20,001 bases of DNA. Source: a virus. How positions within the stretch are numbered: position 1 is the stretch's first letter; every line of letters begins with the position of its first letter. The position numbers were made by a program, and so were the translations under genes. Below, one piece after another: positions 1 through 6,477 of this stretch. The DNA is taken from positions 1 through 20,001 of the IMG/VR virus record IMGVR_UViG_3300032323_002134; one strand, 5' to 3'. The notes below the pieces were generated by a model, which worked only from the letters and a program-made list of their open reading frames with translations, searched no databases and was not told the DNA's origin.

Positions 1-1255
1 CCGGGTGGGGCCGCAGGCCCGCAAGCTGATGATCGTCCACAAGGACGGCGAGGCCAAGGTGTCCATCGACAAGAACGTCCGGGGTAACCTCTTGGCCCTA
101 GCCGCCGAGAACCCCGAAGAAGTGCCGCCCGACGTGGCCGAGGTCATCCAATGCGCGGACGATCTCTGGGCCTCCAGCGTGGCGAAGTTCAACCGGCTGG
201 CCGAACTGGCCGACCCTGAGGACCAGCGGGTGCGGGGCGCCTTCGTCTTTGCTGGCGGGGCCGCGACCGGCCGCGCGTCCAGCTACGGCGCCCAGGTCCA
301 TAACTTCCCCCGCAAATGCGCCGCAGAACCGGAAAATGTCCGGCAGGCGATGGTGCGGGGGCACCAGATCGTCCCGGCCTACGGCAAGCGGGTGACGGAC
401 GTCCTCAAGGGAATGCTGCGCCCGGCGCTGCTGCCCGCCCCCGGCAAGGTTCTGATTGCGGCTGACTGGTCGGCCATCGAGGCGCGGGTGAACCCCTGGC
501 TGTCCAAGTCGAACAGCGGCGCCGAGAAGCTCGGGATCTTCGAACGCGGCGAGGACGTCTACAAGGTCAACGCCGCCGCCACTTTCCGCGTCACCGTCGA
601 GGACGTGACAAAGGACCAGCGTCAGGTCGGCAAGGTGCAGGAGCTGGCCTGCGGCTTCGCTGGCGGCGTCGGCGCCTTTGCAGCCATGGGCAGGATCTAC
701 GGCATCAACCTGCCCGAGAGCGAGGCTAGGAAGATGGTGGACGCGTGGCGGCGGGCGAACTCCTGGTCCGTTCCCTTCTGGCAAGGGCTGGAGGAGGCGT
801 ACACGCGGGCGATGCGGAACCGCGGGCATGAGTTCAGCGCGGGCCGGATAACCTATTTGTTCGACGGCCAGCACCTTTGGTATGCTCTGCCTTCCGGCCG
901 CGTCCTCTGTTATCCCTTCGCGCGGCTTGAGCCCGAGGGCGTCACCTATGCGAAAGCCTCCTGGAAGCCTGCGGCGGACGCGAAAGAGTGGCCCCGCGCG
1001 CGGCTCTGGCGAGGGCTCGCGTGCGAGAACGTGACCCAGGCCACCGCGCATGATCTGCTTCGTCATACCCTGCGCCAGCTAGAGGCCGAGGGTCACGACG
1101 TCGTGCTGCACGTCCATGACGAGGTGGTGGTCGAGACGAACGACCCGGAGGCGGCGCAGGCCGCCATGCAGCGCATCATGTGTTCACCACCAGCCTGGGC
1201 GGCAGGGATACCGCTCAACATCGAGGCTGCGGTGATGTCACGCTATGGCAAGTGA
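1..1255 (+). CDS. Family-A (PolA-type) phage DNA polymerase, 5'-partial
   Basis: Copies the phage genome from primed template. The frame is open to the left edge, so the N-terminal part (any 3'-5' exonuclease) lies outside the window; the GTG at 5 is probably internal. Seen in sequence: the GR..S.G.QVHNFPR motif near nt 270-313; motif A, DWSAIEARV, near nt 464-490; the O-helix, R-x3-K-x3-L-x3-F-A-G-G, at nt 620-667; motif C, VHDEVVVE, with His-Asp-Glu at nt 1115-1123. All three palm/finger motifs are intact, so the enzyme should be active. The O-helix residue equivalent to E. coli Phe762 is Leu (CTG at 644-646). The stop overlaps the region just before the primase-helicase start, which suggests coupled expression of the two replication genes. 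Confidence 0.93.
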   Translation, partial: RVGPQARKLMIVHKDGEAKVSIDKNVRGNLLALAAENPEEVPPDVAEVIQCADDLWASSVAKFNRLAELADPEDQRVRGAFVFAGGAATGRASSYGAQVHNFPRKCAAEPENVRQAMVRGHQIVPAYGKRVTDVLKGMLRPALLPAPGKVLIAADWSAIEARVNPWLSKSNSGAEKLGIFERGEDVYKVNAAATFRVTVEDVTKDQRQVGKVQELACGFAGGVGAFAAMGRIYGINLPESEARKMVDAWRRANSWSVPFWQGLEEAYTRAMRNRGHEFSAGRITYLFDGQHLWYALPSGRVLCYPFARLEPEGVTYAKASWKPAADAKEWPRARLWRGLACENVTQATAHDLLRHTLRQLEAEGHDVVLHVHDEVVVETNDPEAAQAAMQRIMCSPPAWAAGIPLNIEAAVMSRYGK

Positions 1256-1265
1256 GGGGGAGAAG

Positions 1266-3578
1266 ATGGATTTCGTAGAGTTTCTGGAAGGGCTCGCGCC
1301 GAAGGGCGAGACGCTGTTGGTGGTGCGGCAGAAGGCGGTCATGCGGGACGGCCAGCAGGCGCTGCACGCTGACGGCACGCTGAAATATACTTGGCCCGCC
1401 TACATGCCTTCCAAGCGCCGCAACGACGGCGGGTCGTGGTATGGCAACACCGGATCCTTCATCGTTGACCGCTTCCTGGACGGCCAGCCGTCGGCGGCGG
1501 CGGCCTGCTGCGAATACGTCCTAGTGATGATGCTGGACGACGTGGGGACGAAGGCGAAGGTGCCGCCCCTGCCGCCGACCTGGATCATGCAGTCAAGCGA
1601 GGACTCCTTCCAATGGGGCTACGCCTTTGCGGAGCAGCCGACCAAGGGCGAGTTTACGGCGGCCATGACGGCCATCGCAGAGGCAGGCTACACCGATCCC
1701 GGCGCCGTCAACGCCGTCCGCAACTTCCGACTGCCGGGGTCGGTCAACGTCAAGCCCGGCCGCGACGGCTTCAAGGCGCGCCTGGTGGAGTTCCACCCCG
1801 ACCGCGAGTTCACCCTGCCGCAGATCTGCGAGGCCCTGGGCGTCACGCCAGCGCCCGCTGACACGGCCTCGCAGGGCGTCTTCCGGCTGCGCGACACGGG
1901 CAAGGACGCGGTGCTGGAGTGGCTGAACGAGCAGGGTTTGGTCCTGTCCACGCCCAACCAGGAGGGCTGGCTGGGCGTCGTCTGCCCGAACGCGGCAGAG
2001 CATACCACCGGCCAGAACGAGGCCCGCTATAACCCGATCAACCGCGCCTTCTGCTGCTATCACGGCCATTGCGAGCATCTGGACAGCGCCGCCTTTCTCA
2101 AGTGGGTCTGCGACCAGGGCGGCCCCCGTGCCGGCCACGGCCTGCGGGATGAGCTGCTGGCGGAGCAGATGGCCCGCACCCTCGACAAGCTGACGCCGAC
2201 CGAGACGTTCCCCGACCGGGCCGCCGAGATCATCGCGGAGGTGGACCGCAAGGAATTGGGCCGGGTCGAGAAGGCGAGCTGGTATGAGCGGTTCGCCTAT
2301 GTCCTGTCGGACGACTGCTACTTTGACCTAGTGGATCGCCGGGAGATCAGCCGGGGCGCCTTCAACGCCCTGTTCCGCCACATCCCCTGCCGGTCCATCC
2401 ACGGCGGGAAGAAGATCGAGGCCAGCACCTGCTATGACGAGAACCGCCAGGCGATGGGCGCCCGCGTCTTGGTGGGCGTCACCTACGCCGCAGGCGAGAG
2501 CGTCCTCGTCTCGCGCAACGGCGAGGTCTACGGCAACCGTTGGGCCAATGCCCGACCGGACGTGTCGAAGGCGCCTGGCGGCGACGTGTCGCGCTGGGTC
2601 GAGCATTGCAAGCGGCTGGTGCCGGATCCCCGCGACCTCGAACACATTTGGGACGTGATGGCGTTCAAGCTCCAGAACCCCCGCGTCAAGATCAACCACG
2701 CGATCCTCCACGGCGGCCACGGCGGCAGCGGTAAGGACACGATGTGGGCGCCGTTTATGTGGGCGGTCTGCGGCCCGACGCTGGTCAACCGGGGGCTGAT
2801 CGACGGCGACACGATCAACAGCCAATGGGGATACGCGCTGGAAAGCGAAGTGATCCTGCTGAACGAGCTGAAGGAGCCAGAGGCGCGGGAGCGCCGGGCG
2901 CTGGCGAACCGGCTGAAGCCGATCATCGCCGCCCCGCCGGAATACCTTGTGGTCAACCGCAAGGGTCTGCACCCCTATGACACGCTGAACCGGGCGTTCG
3001 TCCTGGCGTTCTCCAACGACATGATCCCGCTCACGCTGTCGAGCGACGACCGGCGCTGGTTTGTGATCTGGTCTACGGCGCCGCGCATGGACCCGAAGGA
3101 GGCGCAGGCGATCTGGCGCTGGTATAAGGAGCAGGACGGCTTCGCGGCCATTGCCCGCTGGCTCTACGCCCGCGACGTGTCGGCGTTCAACCCTGGCGCG
3201 GCCCCGCCCATGACGGACGTGAAGGCATCGCTGGTCGAACACAGCATGAGCATGGCCGAGAGCGTCATCGTCGAGATGGTGCGGAACCGCCAGGGCGAGT
3301 TCTCCCGCGGCGTGATCGGCGGGCCGTTCCAGGCGGTCTGTGATCGTCTCCAGGCGCTGATGCCGCCGGGTGCCAAGGTGCCACCAGCGGCGCTGCTGCA
3401 CGCGATCCAAGAGGCTGGCTGGATCGACATGGGCCGGCTGTATTCAACGGACTATCTGACGAAGAAGCACATTTTCGCGGCGCCGGAGATGGCGTCGTCC
3501 TACACAAAAAGCGACCTTCGGCGCATGATCGAGGACTCGACCGCGCCGAAGGTAGTTGATCTTAAGCTTGTGAAGTGA
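1266..3578 (+). CDS. Primase-helicase (RepB/PrimPol-like N-terminus, DUF5906 SF3-like helicase)
   Basis: 770-residue replication protein expected to prime and unwind phage DNA for the neighbouring polymerase. Start chosen at the ATG at 1266 because GAGGGGGAG sits just upstream; an in-frame ATG at 1245 overlaps the polymerase end. Residues ~100-190 resemble the RepB/PrimPol domain, with NFRLPGSVNVKPG at ~153. A likely zinc site follows (Cys240, then CCYHGHC at 263-269). The C-terminal half is an NrS-1-polymerase-like/DUF5906 helicase: Walker A GGHGGSGKDT at 483-492, Walker B VILLNE at 529-534, and SN..PLTLSSDDRRWFV with the probable arginine finger near 596-597. This single-protein primase-helicase plus PolA pair is common in temperate and lytic phages of Proteobacteria. 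The 3' end overlaps the convergent gene by 17 bp. Confidence 0.92.
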   Translation: MDFVEFLEGLAPKGETLLVVRQKAVMRDGQQALHADGTLKYTWPAYMPSKRRNDGGSWYGNTGSFIVDRFLDGQPSAAAACCEYVLVMMLDDVGTKAKVPPLPPTWIMQSSEDSFQWGYAFAEQPTKGEFTAAMTAIAEAGYTDPGAVNAVRNFRLPGSVNVKPGRDGFKARLVEFHPDREFTLPQICEALGVTPAPADTASQGVFRLRDTGKDAVLEWLNEQGLVLSTPNQEGWLGVVCPNAAEHTTGQNEARYNPINRAFCCYHGHCEHLDSAAFLKWVCDQGGPRAGHGLRDELLAEQMARTLDKLTPTETFPDRAAEIIAEVDRKELGRVEKASWYERFAYVLSDDCYFDLVDRREISRGAFNALFRHIPCRSIHGGKKIEASTCYDENRQAMGARVLVGVTYAAGESVLVSRNGEVYGNRWANARPDVSKAPGGDVSRWVEHCKRLVPDPRDLEHIWDVMAFKLQNPRVKINHAILHGGHGGSGKDTMWAPFMWAVCGPTLVNRGLIDGDTINSQWGYALESEVILLNELKEPEARERRALANRLKPIIAAPPEYLVVNRKGLHPYDTLNRAFVLAFSNDMIPLTLSSDDRRWFVIWSTAPRMDPKEAQAIWRWYKEQDGFAAIARWLYARDVSAFNPGAAPPMTDVKASLVEHSMSMAESVIVEMVRNRQGEFSRGVIGGPFQAVCDRLQALMPPGAKVPPAALLHAIQEAGWIDMGRLYSTDYLTKKHIFAAPEMASSYTKSDLRRMIEDSTAPKVVDLKLVK

Positions 3579-3768
3579 CGCGGCCTAAGGTCGCGTTGGC
3601 CTGTATCCGGACGTCGCGGTTGGACCAAGTCCAACACGCGCCGTCTTGGTCCTGGAAGCAGACCCACATGAGGTCGGCTTCCGGGCCGTAGTCGATCACC
3701 AGATGCGCCCAAGCTTTGCCCTTGGGCGTGAGCAGCGGCAGGGGCGGGTTGAGCTGCGTCAGCATCAT
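3562..3768 (-). CDS. Conserved phage hypothetical protein, 68 aa
   Basis: Last gene of the leftward block. It begins MMLTQLNPPLPLLTPKGK, followed by AHLVIDYGPEADLMWVCFQD and an acidic/aromatic core with WTWSN and a TLGR tail. I recognise this pattern (PLPL.TPKG.., VIDYGPE, FQD.G..WTW) from small uncharacterised proteins of alphaproteobacterial and rhizobial phages; no function is known to me. Its ATG shares an ATGA overlap (3765-3768) with the upstream gene, so it is probably translationally coupled. Its stop codon lies inside the 3' end of the rightward primase-helicase gene, giving a 17-bp tail-to-tail overlap and no room for a terminator. No signal peptide or membrane segment. Confidence 0.85.
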   Translation of the reverse strand: MMLTQLNPPLPLLTPKGKAWAHLVIDYGPEADLMWVCFQDQDGACWTWSNRDVRIQANATLGRVTSQA

Positions 3769-3989
3769 CCCGCTCGGTACTCCAGACCCGTCGGCTCCCG
3801 GTACGCCTCCGGCACCGGCAGGGCGCGGACCATAGCGCCGGCCTGCTCGTAGGTGCTGGCGACGGTGTGATCCTCGCCCGTGCGGGCTCGCAGCCGCACA
3901 TAGCGGGCGGCGTCCTCGCAGCGCCGCTCGGCCATCACCAGCGCGGCCTGGAAACCTTCCCTCCAGGCCGCGCGTTCATGCTCGCTCAT
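3765..3989 (-). CDS. Hypothetical protein, 74 aa, helical
   Basis: Unrecognised small soluble protein. Begins MSEHERAAWREGFQAAL and continues with a mixed-charge, alanine- and arginine-rich helical sequence that includes CEDAARYVRLRAR. Coding is supported by the ATGA overlaps at both ends (3765-3768 downstream, 3986-3989 upstream), by G/C-biased third positions and by an amino-acid make-up like its neighbours. Some phage proteins that begin with a W..GF.AA pattern are of similar size, but I would not assign a function. No membrane segment, metal-binding cluster or known motif is visible. Confidence 0.75.
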   Translation of the reverse strand: MSEHERAAWREGFQAALVMAERRCEDAARYVRLRARTGEDHTVASTYEQAGAMVRALPVPEAYREPTGLEYRAG

Positions 3990-4168
3990 CCGGCCAGCGC
4001 CTCCCGCGCGGAGCGCACCAGCGTCTCGGCCAGCCGCAGCGCCTGCGCCGGGGTCAGGTCGGCCACGCGGTCGTCGGCATAGGTTGAACCGTTCAGCACC
4101 AGCCGGATCTGGCCTTGATGCCAGATGGCGAAAGCCTCTTTGACAGGCGGCAGGTCGCGGTCATTCAT
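3986..4168 (-). CDS. Hypothetical protein, 60 aa
   Basis: Short soluble protein with a beta-like first half (AFAIWHQGQIRLVLNGSTY) and a helical second half (LTPAQALRLAETLVRSAREAL). Linked by an ATGA overlap to the next gene (3986-3989) and overlapping the upstream gene by 8 nt, which supports real, coupled translation. The LTPAQALRLAE segment is the kind of helix seen in many small phage accessory proteins. I do not recognise a family and see no catalytic or binding motif. Confidence 0.75.
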   Translation of the reverse strand: MNDRDLPPVKEAFAIWHQGQIRLVLNGSTYADDRVADLTPAQALRLAETLVRSAREALAG

Positions 4169-4424
4169 CGCTTATCGAGCCCCAATATTGGATTTCGTCG
4201 GCCTCTTCGAGGTCGGGCCGGTAAATGCCCTTCCGCAGCGCGGACAGGGCTTGCGATAGGTCGAGGCTGGCGCGCTTCATCGCCGCGTTGAGCGTCGGCG
4301 GCGTCTGGTTGTCGTCCTTGTCCTTCATCGCGTGTTCCAGCATCTCCAAGCGGCGCAGGAACCGGCGGGCCTCAGCCTTAGCCGTGGCCATCCGCGTCTT
4401 ATACCCGTCGTTATAGTCGCCCAT
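4161..4424 (-). CDS. Hypothetical coiled-coil-like protein, 87 aa
   Basis: Unrecognised soluble protein: MGDYNDGYKTRMATAKAEAR, then a charged helical stretch (RRFLRRLEMLEHAMKDKDDN), a TPPTLNAAMKRA linker, and an acidic C-terminus ending SISDE. The helical, heptad-compatible content suggests an oligomerising or adaptor protein, but this is inference only. Its ATG forms a TAATG one-base overlap with the stop of the upstream gene at 4424, and its 3' end overlaps the next gene by 8 nt. Both are consistent with a tightly coupled polycistronic message. Confidence 0.75.
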   Translation of the reverse strand: MGDYNDGYKTRMATAKAEARRFLRRLEMLEHAMKDKDDNQTPPTLNAAMKRASLDLSQALSALRKGIYRPDLEEADEIQYWGSISDE

Positions 4425-4675
4425 TACAGCTTCGCTCCCAGCTTGGGGTCACGCGACGGGACCAGCCCGCCGCCCGGCAGGCGCCGCCGGGGCTCGCCCA
4501 GCGTCTTGACAATCTCGCGCTCAAGCTGGCGCAGGACGTAGGTCCACGCCCCGATGGGCGCCGGGTCGTCGCCGTTGTCGCCCGCGTGGCGGTCCAGCAG
4601 CACAATGACCCGCTCGGCTGCGGCAAACGCCTCGCACATGGCCACGTCGGCGTCGTAACTCAGATCGCGTCCCAT
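4424..4675 (-). CDS. Hypothetical protein, 83 aa
   Basis: Starts at the ATG at 4675-4673, chosen over a much longer upstream reading because a near-ideal AGGAGGGA ribosome-binding site lies just before it. The longer frame is an arginine-rich shadow of the upstream gene. The protein begins MGRDLSYDADVAMCEAFAAA, has a short hydrophobic strand (ERVIVLLDRH), then GAWTYVLRQLEREIVKTLG, and a Gly/Pro/basic tail. Helical and soluble; family not recognised. Preceded by one copy of the shared ACACAAG...AGACC leader. Confidence 0.75.
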   Translation of the reverse strand: MGRDLSYDADVAMCEAFAAAERVIVLLDRHAGDNGDDPAPIGAWTYVLRQLEREIVKTLGEPRRRLPGGGLVPSRDPKLGAKL

Positions 4676-4676
4676 T

Positions 4677-4699
4677 GGTCTATCCCTCCTGTCTTGTGT
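4677..4699 (-). promoter_or_regulatory. Shared leader / strong RBS, copy 1
   Basis: Read on the minus strand: ACACAAG, then AGGAGGGA, then TAGACCA directly before the ATG at 4675. The ACACAAG...GGGAYAGACC pattern recurs before the starts at 6110 and 7683, and in weaker form at 8283 and 8552. The central purine run is a Shine-Dalgarno sequence; the conserved flanks are more than ribosome binding needs. Confidence 0.6.
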
Positions 4700-5004
4700 C
4701 AGTAGATACCGGCCATCTCGCGCAGCAGGCGCTTGCCGGCGGCGGTGACGGTCAGCCGCACCTTGCGGCGATCCTCGTCGTCCTGCACCCGCAGCAGCAG
4801 CCCCAGCAGAACCAGCCGATCGGCGGCGCGGGTGACAACGGGTTTCTGTATGTCCAGCGCGTCCGCGATTGGACCGTTGCTCAAGCCGGGGTATGCGTCG
4901 GCCAGCGCCAGGATAGCCATCTGGCGGCAGGTCATGTTGGCGTCGGCGTCGGCGGCGACGACGAACGGCCAAACGTTCGCGGGGAAGTCGAGATTGTCGG
5001 TCAT
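4699..5004 (-). CDS. MarR-like winged helix-turn-helix protein, 101 aa
   Basis: Probable DNA-binding regulator. The ATG at 5004-5002 is chosen because GAAAGGGA precedes it at good spacing; the 14 extra upstream codons have no ribosome-binding site. Residues ~25-35 form the first helix (TCRQMAILALAD). The helix-turn-helix is GLSNGPIADALDIQKPVVTR at ~39-58, and the wing is DDEDRRKVRLTVTAAGKRLL at ~76-95; this D..DRR..R..LT..G pattern is typical of the MarR family. It is shorter than most MarR proteins (about 140 aa), lacking much of the outer dimerisation helices. It could regulate the leftward block or act on host genes; it may bind repeats in 8650-9180, but nothing in the sequence proves that. 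Confidence 0.8.
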   Translation of the reverse strand: MTDNLDFPANVWPFVVAADADANMTCRQMAILALADAYPGLSNGPIADALDIQKPVVTRAADRLVLLGLLLRVQDDEDRRKVRLTVTAAGKRLLREMAGIY

Positions 5005-5018
5005 TGTATCGGTCCCTT

Positions 5019-5312
5019 TCAAATTGCGTGGCGGCAATAGCCGCACAGTCGGTTATGTGGTCCCTCGCTGTCAAACGTTTTCGAGCAGCGAAGGCAGGCT
5101 CGCTCGATGGTGCGCGGGCGGTTGACGTAGCGTTGCACGCGCTCCTCTGCGGCCCGTGCGGCCCGCAGCATCCGGGTGCGGTAGTTCCACCATGCGCTTA
5201 GGCCCTTGCCGGTGATCCCGCCGATCTGCTCGGCTAGGTCGTCCCACGTCACGCCAGCAGCGCGGCCTTGCGCCACCAGCCGTGCGCGGCGGCTCTCGGC
5301 GTCCTCCGTCAT
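5019..5312 (-). CDS. Small zinc-finger protein with putative HTH, 97 aa
   Basis: Starts at the ATG at 5312-5310, which shares one base with the stop of the upstream gene (TGATG). The N-terminal ~50 residues (RLVAQGRAAGVTWDDLAEQI, then GKGLSAWWNYR) look like a small helical DNA-binding domain of the kind that scans for a 'W-D-DLA' repertoire. The C-terminus carries CLRC...LCGYC, two CxxC pairs 13 residues apart, a likely zinc ribbon or treble-clef finger. Such HTH-plus-zinc proteins in phages are usually transcription factors or nucleic-acid adaptors. With the adjacent MarR-like gene it makes a pair of candidate regulators. Exact family not recognised. Confidence 0.75.
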   Translation of the reverse strand: MTEDAESRRARLVAQGRAAGVTWDDLAEQIGGITGKGLSAWWNYRTRMLRAARAAEERVQRYVNRPRTIERACLRCSKTFDSEGPHNRLCGYCRHAI

Positions 5313-5539
5313 CAGCGGCTCCGCAGGGGCCGCACGTTGGCGTAGGGCGTGCCGTCCCATGCCTGCTGGCGCCAATGCGGCGGGACCGTGCGGCCTTCCA
5401 GCAGCCGCGCCCGCTCGATTAGGTCGGGCATCACTAGGGCGAGCAGTTCGAGCGCCACGATGGCCCGGTCGGGGTCGCCTTCGGTCGCCAGCGTGGCGGC
5501 CATGTCAGCGATGGCCGTCAGGTCGTCCGTCAGGCTCAT
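5312..5539 (-). CDS. Hypothetical protein, 75 aa
   Basis: The internal ATG at 5539-5537 is preferred; the frame upstream of it is an Arg-rich shadow of the next gene. Begins MSLTDDLTAIADMAATLATE, contains a hydrophobic helical section (AIVALELLALVMPDLIERAR) and ends in a Trp/Pro-containing tail (PPHWRQQAWDGTPYANV). The hydrophobic stretch is interrupted by acidic residues and looks like a buried amphipathic helix, not a membrane segment. No family recognised. Two bases separate it from the upstream gene and it shares one base with the downstream gene, so it sits firmly in the operon. Confidence 0.72.
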   Translation of the reverse strand: MSLTDDLTAIADMAATLATEGDPDRAIVALELLALVMPDLIERARLLEGRTVPPHWRQQAWDGTPYANVRPLRSR

Positions 5540-5541
5540 GA

Positions 5542-5883
5542 TTAGTGCTTCTGAACCACGCGGCGGGCCTGCGCGATGGCGTCGGCGCGCTTCTCTTCGT
5601 CGCCCATATCGTGGGCGTACAGCCACGCGAGCAGCGCCGTCAGCAATTGGTCGCGCTCGTCCTGCGACCAGTCGAGTTTGATTTCTAAGATGGCCACCTC
5701 TTTACGCAGGTCCAAACCCATGTCGTCCACCATCATGCGGGCGCTATCCCGTTCGCCCCGCAGGCATTCGCGGTCCATCAGCAGGGTGCGGAACGTGTCC
5801 GCGAGGAATTGCGTCGTCTCTTCTCGGTCAAGCTGGCCGATAAGGTGCAGGATGGCGTCGTTGCTGATGTCAATCTTGCTCAT
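5542..5883 (-). CDS. Hypothetical acidic helical protein, 113 aa
   Basis: The ATG at 5883-5881 is preceded by CGGAGACA and forms an ATGA overlap (5880-5883) with the upstream gene; the 61 additional upstream codons are a shadow. Begins MSKIDISNDAILHLIGQLDR and is almost entirely helical and highly charged (RGERDSARMMVDDMGLDLR, KEVAILEIKLDWSQDERDQL). It has coiled-coil character between residues ~35 and 80 and a C-terminal EEKRADAIAQARRVVQ helix. Perhaps an oligomeric partner or inhibitor; no known family is apparent. Confidence 0.75.
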   Translation of the reverse strand: MSKIDISNDAILHLIGQLDREETTQFLADTFRTLLMDRECLRGERDSARMMVDDMGLDLRKEVAILEIKLDWSQDERDQLLTALLAWLYAHDMGDEEKRADAIAQARRVVQKH

Positions 5884-6110
5884 GTGCGTGTCTCCGTTGT
5901 GGTAGGCAGTTTGGCGGGCTCGCGCCCGTTGTGCTTGGCCCACAGGGCCTCGGCCTCGTCCAACTGGCGGCCAAGGTCGGCCAGCGTGCGGTTGATCCGC
6001 CAATGTTCTTCGCCGCCCACATACGCCAGCCGTAACAGGTGTTCTTGCATAGTGATGGCGGCGCACAAGACGCGGATCGTGCGGAAGGGTGGCGGGTTGG
6101 TTCTAATCAT
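5880..6110 (-). CDS. Hypothetical protein, 76 aa
   Basis: Begins MIRTNPPPFRTIRVLCAAIT and continues with two helices (QEHLLRLAYVGGEEHWRINR and TLADLGRQLDEAEALWAKH), ending in a Thr-rich tail. The start is supported by the second copy of the shared leader (GGGGGATAGACC) immediately upstream and by the ATGA overlap with the downstream gene. Small and soluble, with no catalytic motif. Family unknown to me. Confidence 0.75.
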   Translation of the reverse strand: MIRTNPPPFRTIRVLCAAITMQEHLLRLAYVGGEEHWRINRTLADLGRQLDEAEALWAKHNGREPAKLPTTTETRT

Positions 6111-6259
6111 GATTGCGGTCTATCCCCCTCTTGTGTAACGCTGTCTGTGGCGGTGCTGCGGTGGTCGCGCCTGCCATGCGCTGCGGCAGCCCTCCCCCGG
6201 CCCGCGCATCGCCCGGCCCGCTGCGTTGTCCCTCGCGGCGGGCCGGGCCTTTTCGTCAT
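6107..6259 (-). CDS. Doubtful 50-aa basic ORF
   Basis: The frame begins MTKRPGPPRGTTQRAGRCAG and continues Arg/Gly/Ala-rich to a stop at 6107. For: it shares ATGA overlaps with both neighbours (6107-6110 and 6256-6259) and otherwise fills a 145-bp hole in a block with almost no gaps. Against: the composition is typical of an out-of-frame high-GC reading, the region contains strong inverted repeats, and its last codons would run through a leader that is intergenic elsewhere. It may be a structured non-coding spacer instead. Confidence 0.33.
   Translation of the reverse strand: MTKRPGPPRGTTQRAGRCAGRGRAAAAHGRRDHRSTATDSVTQEGDRPQS
6114..6136 (-). promoter_or_regulatory. Shared leader / RBS, copy 2
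   Basis: On the minus strand ACACAAG is followed by AGGGGGATAGACC, then six bases (GCAATC) and the ATG at 6110. Matches copy 1 at nearly every position of the ACACAAG and GGGATAGACC blocks. Confidence 0.55.
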
Positions 6260-6268
6260 GGCAGGCGC
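6167..6268. repeat. Nested GC-rich inverted repeats
   Basis: Outer arms: GCGCCTGCCATG at 6167-6178 and its exact complement CATGGCAGGCGC at 6257-6268. Inside lies a second perfect 11-bp stem, GCCCGGCCCGC (6210-6220) pairing with GCGGGCCGGGC (6238-6248), with TTTT just after it on the plus strand (6250-6253). On the minus strand the outer arm covers the ATGA junction at 6256-6259. It could be a structured RNA, a terminator for rightward (antisense) transcription coming from the primase side, or a translation-control hairpin. Confidence 0.55.
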
Positions 6269-6474
6269 ACCCGCACGTCGATCCCGACCGTGTAAAAGAT
6301 GACGGCGCGCGGGCGGTCGGCGTCGTCCCATTCGACCGTGATGCGGTCCGGGTGGGTCCGGTCGTCCGGGATGACGATCCCATCTCGGCTTGCGAGCCAT
6401 TGGGCATAAAGCGCGGCCCGGTAGCGGTCGAGGTCTTCGCCCCGATAGCGGTGATGCATGGTGGCGGTGCTCAT
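6256..6474 (-). CDS. Hypothetical protein, 72 aa
   Basis: Begins MSTATMHHRYRGEDLDRYRA, with an early helix (YRAALYAQWLAS), then a strand-rich acidic part (DGIVIPDD, DRITVEWDDAD) and a final beta-like stretch (AVIFYTVGIDVRVRLP). GAGGAGA, a good Shine-Dalgarno sequence, lies just upstream within the tail of the preceding gene. The mixed alpha/beta pattern is like small phage accessory proteins. Family and function unknown. Confidence 0.78.
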   Translation of the reverse strand: MSTATMHHRYRGEDLDRYRAALYAQWLASRDGIVIPDDRTHPDRITVEWDDADRPRAVIFYTVGIDVRVRLP

Positions 6475-6477
6475 GTC

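Noticed and set aside
4424-5074. 216-codon minus-strand frame
   Set aside because: The first ~130 codons are Arg-rich nonsense opposite to the MarR-like reading. Only the C-terminal 83 codons, which have their own strong ribosome-binding site, are real.
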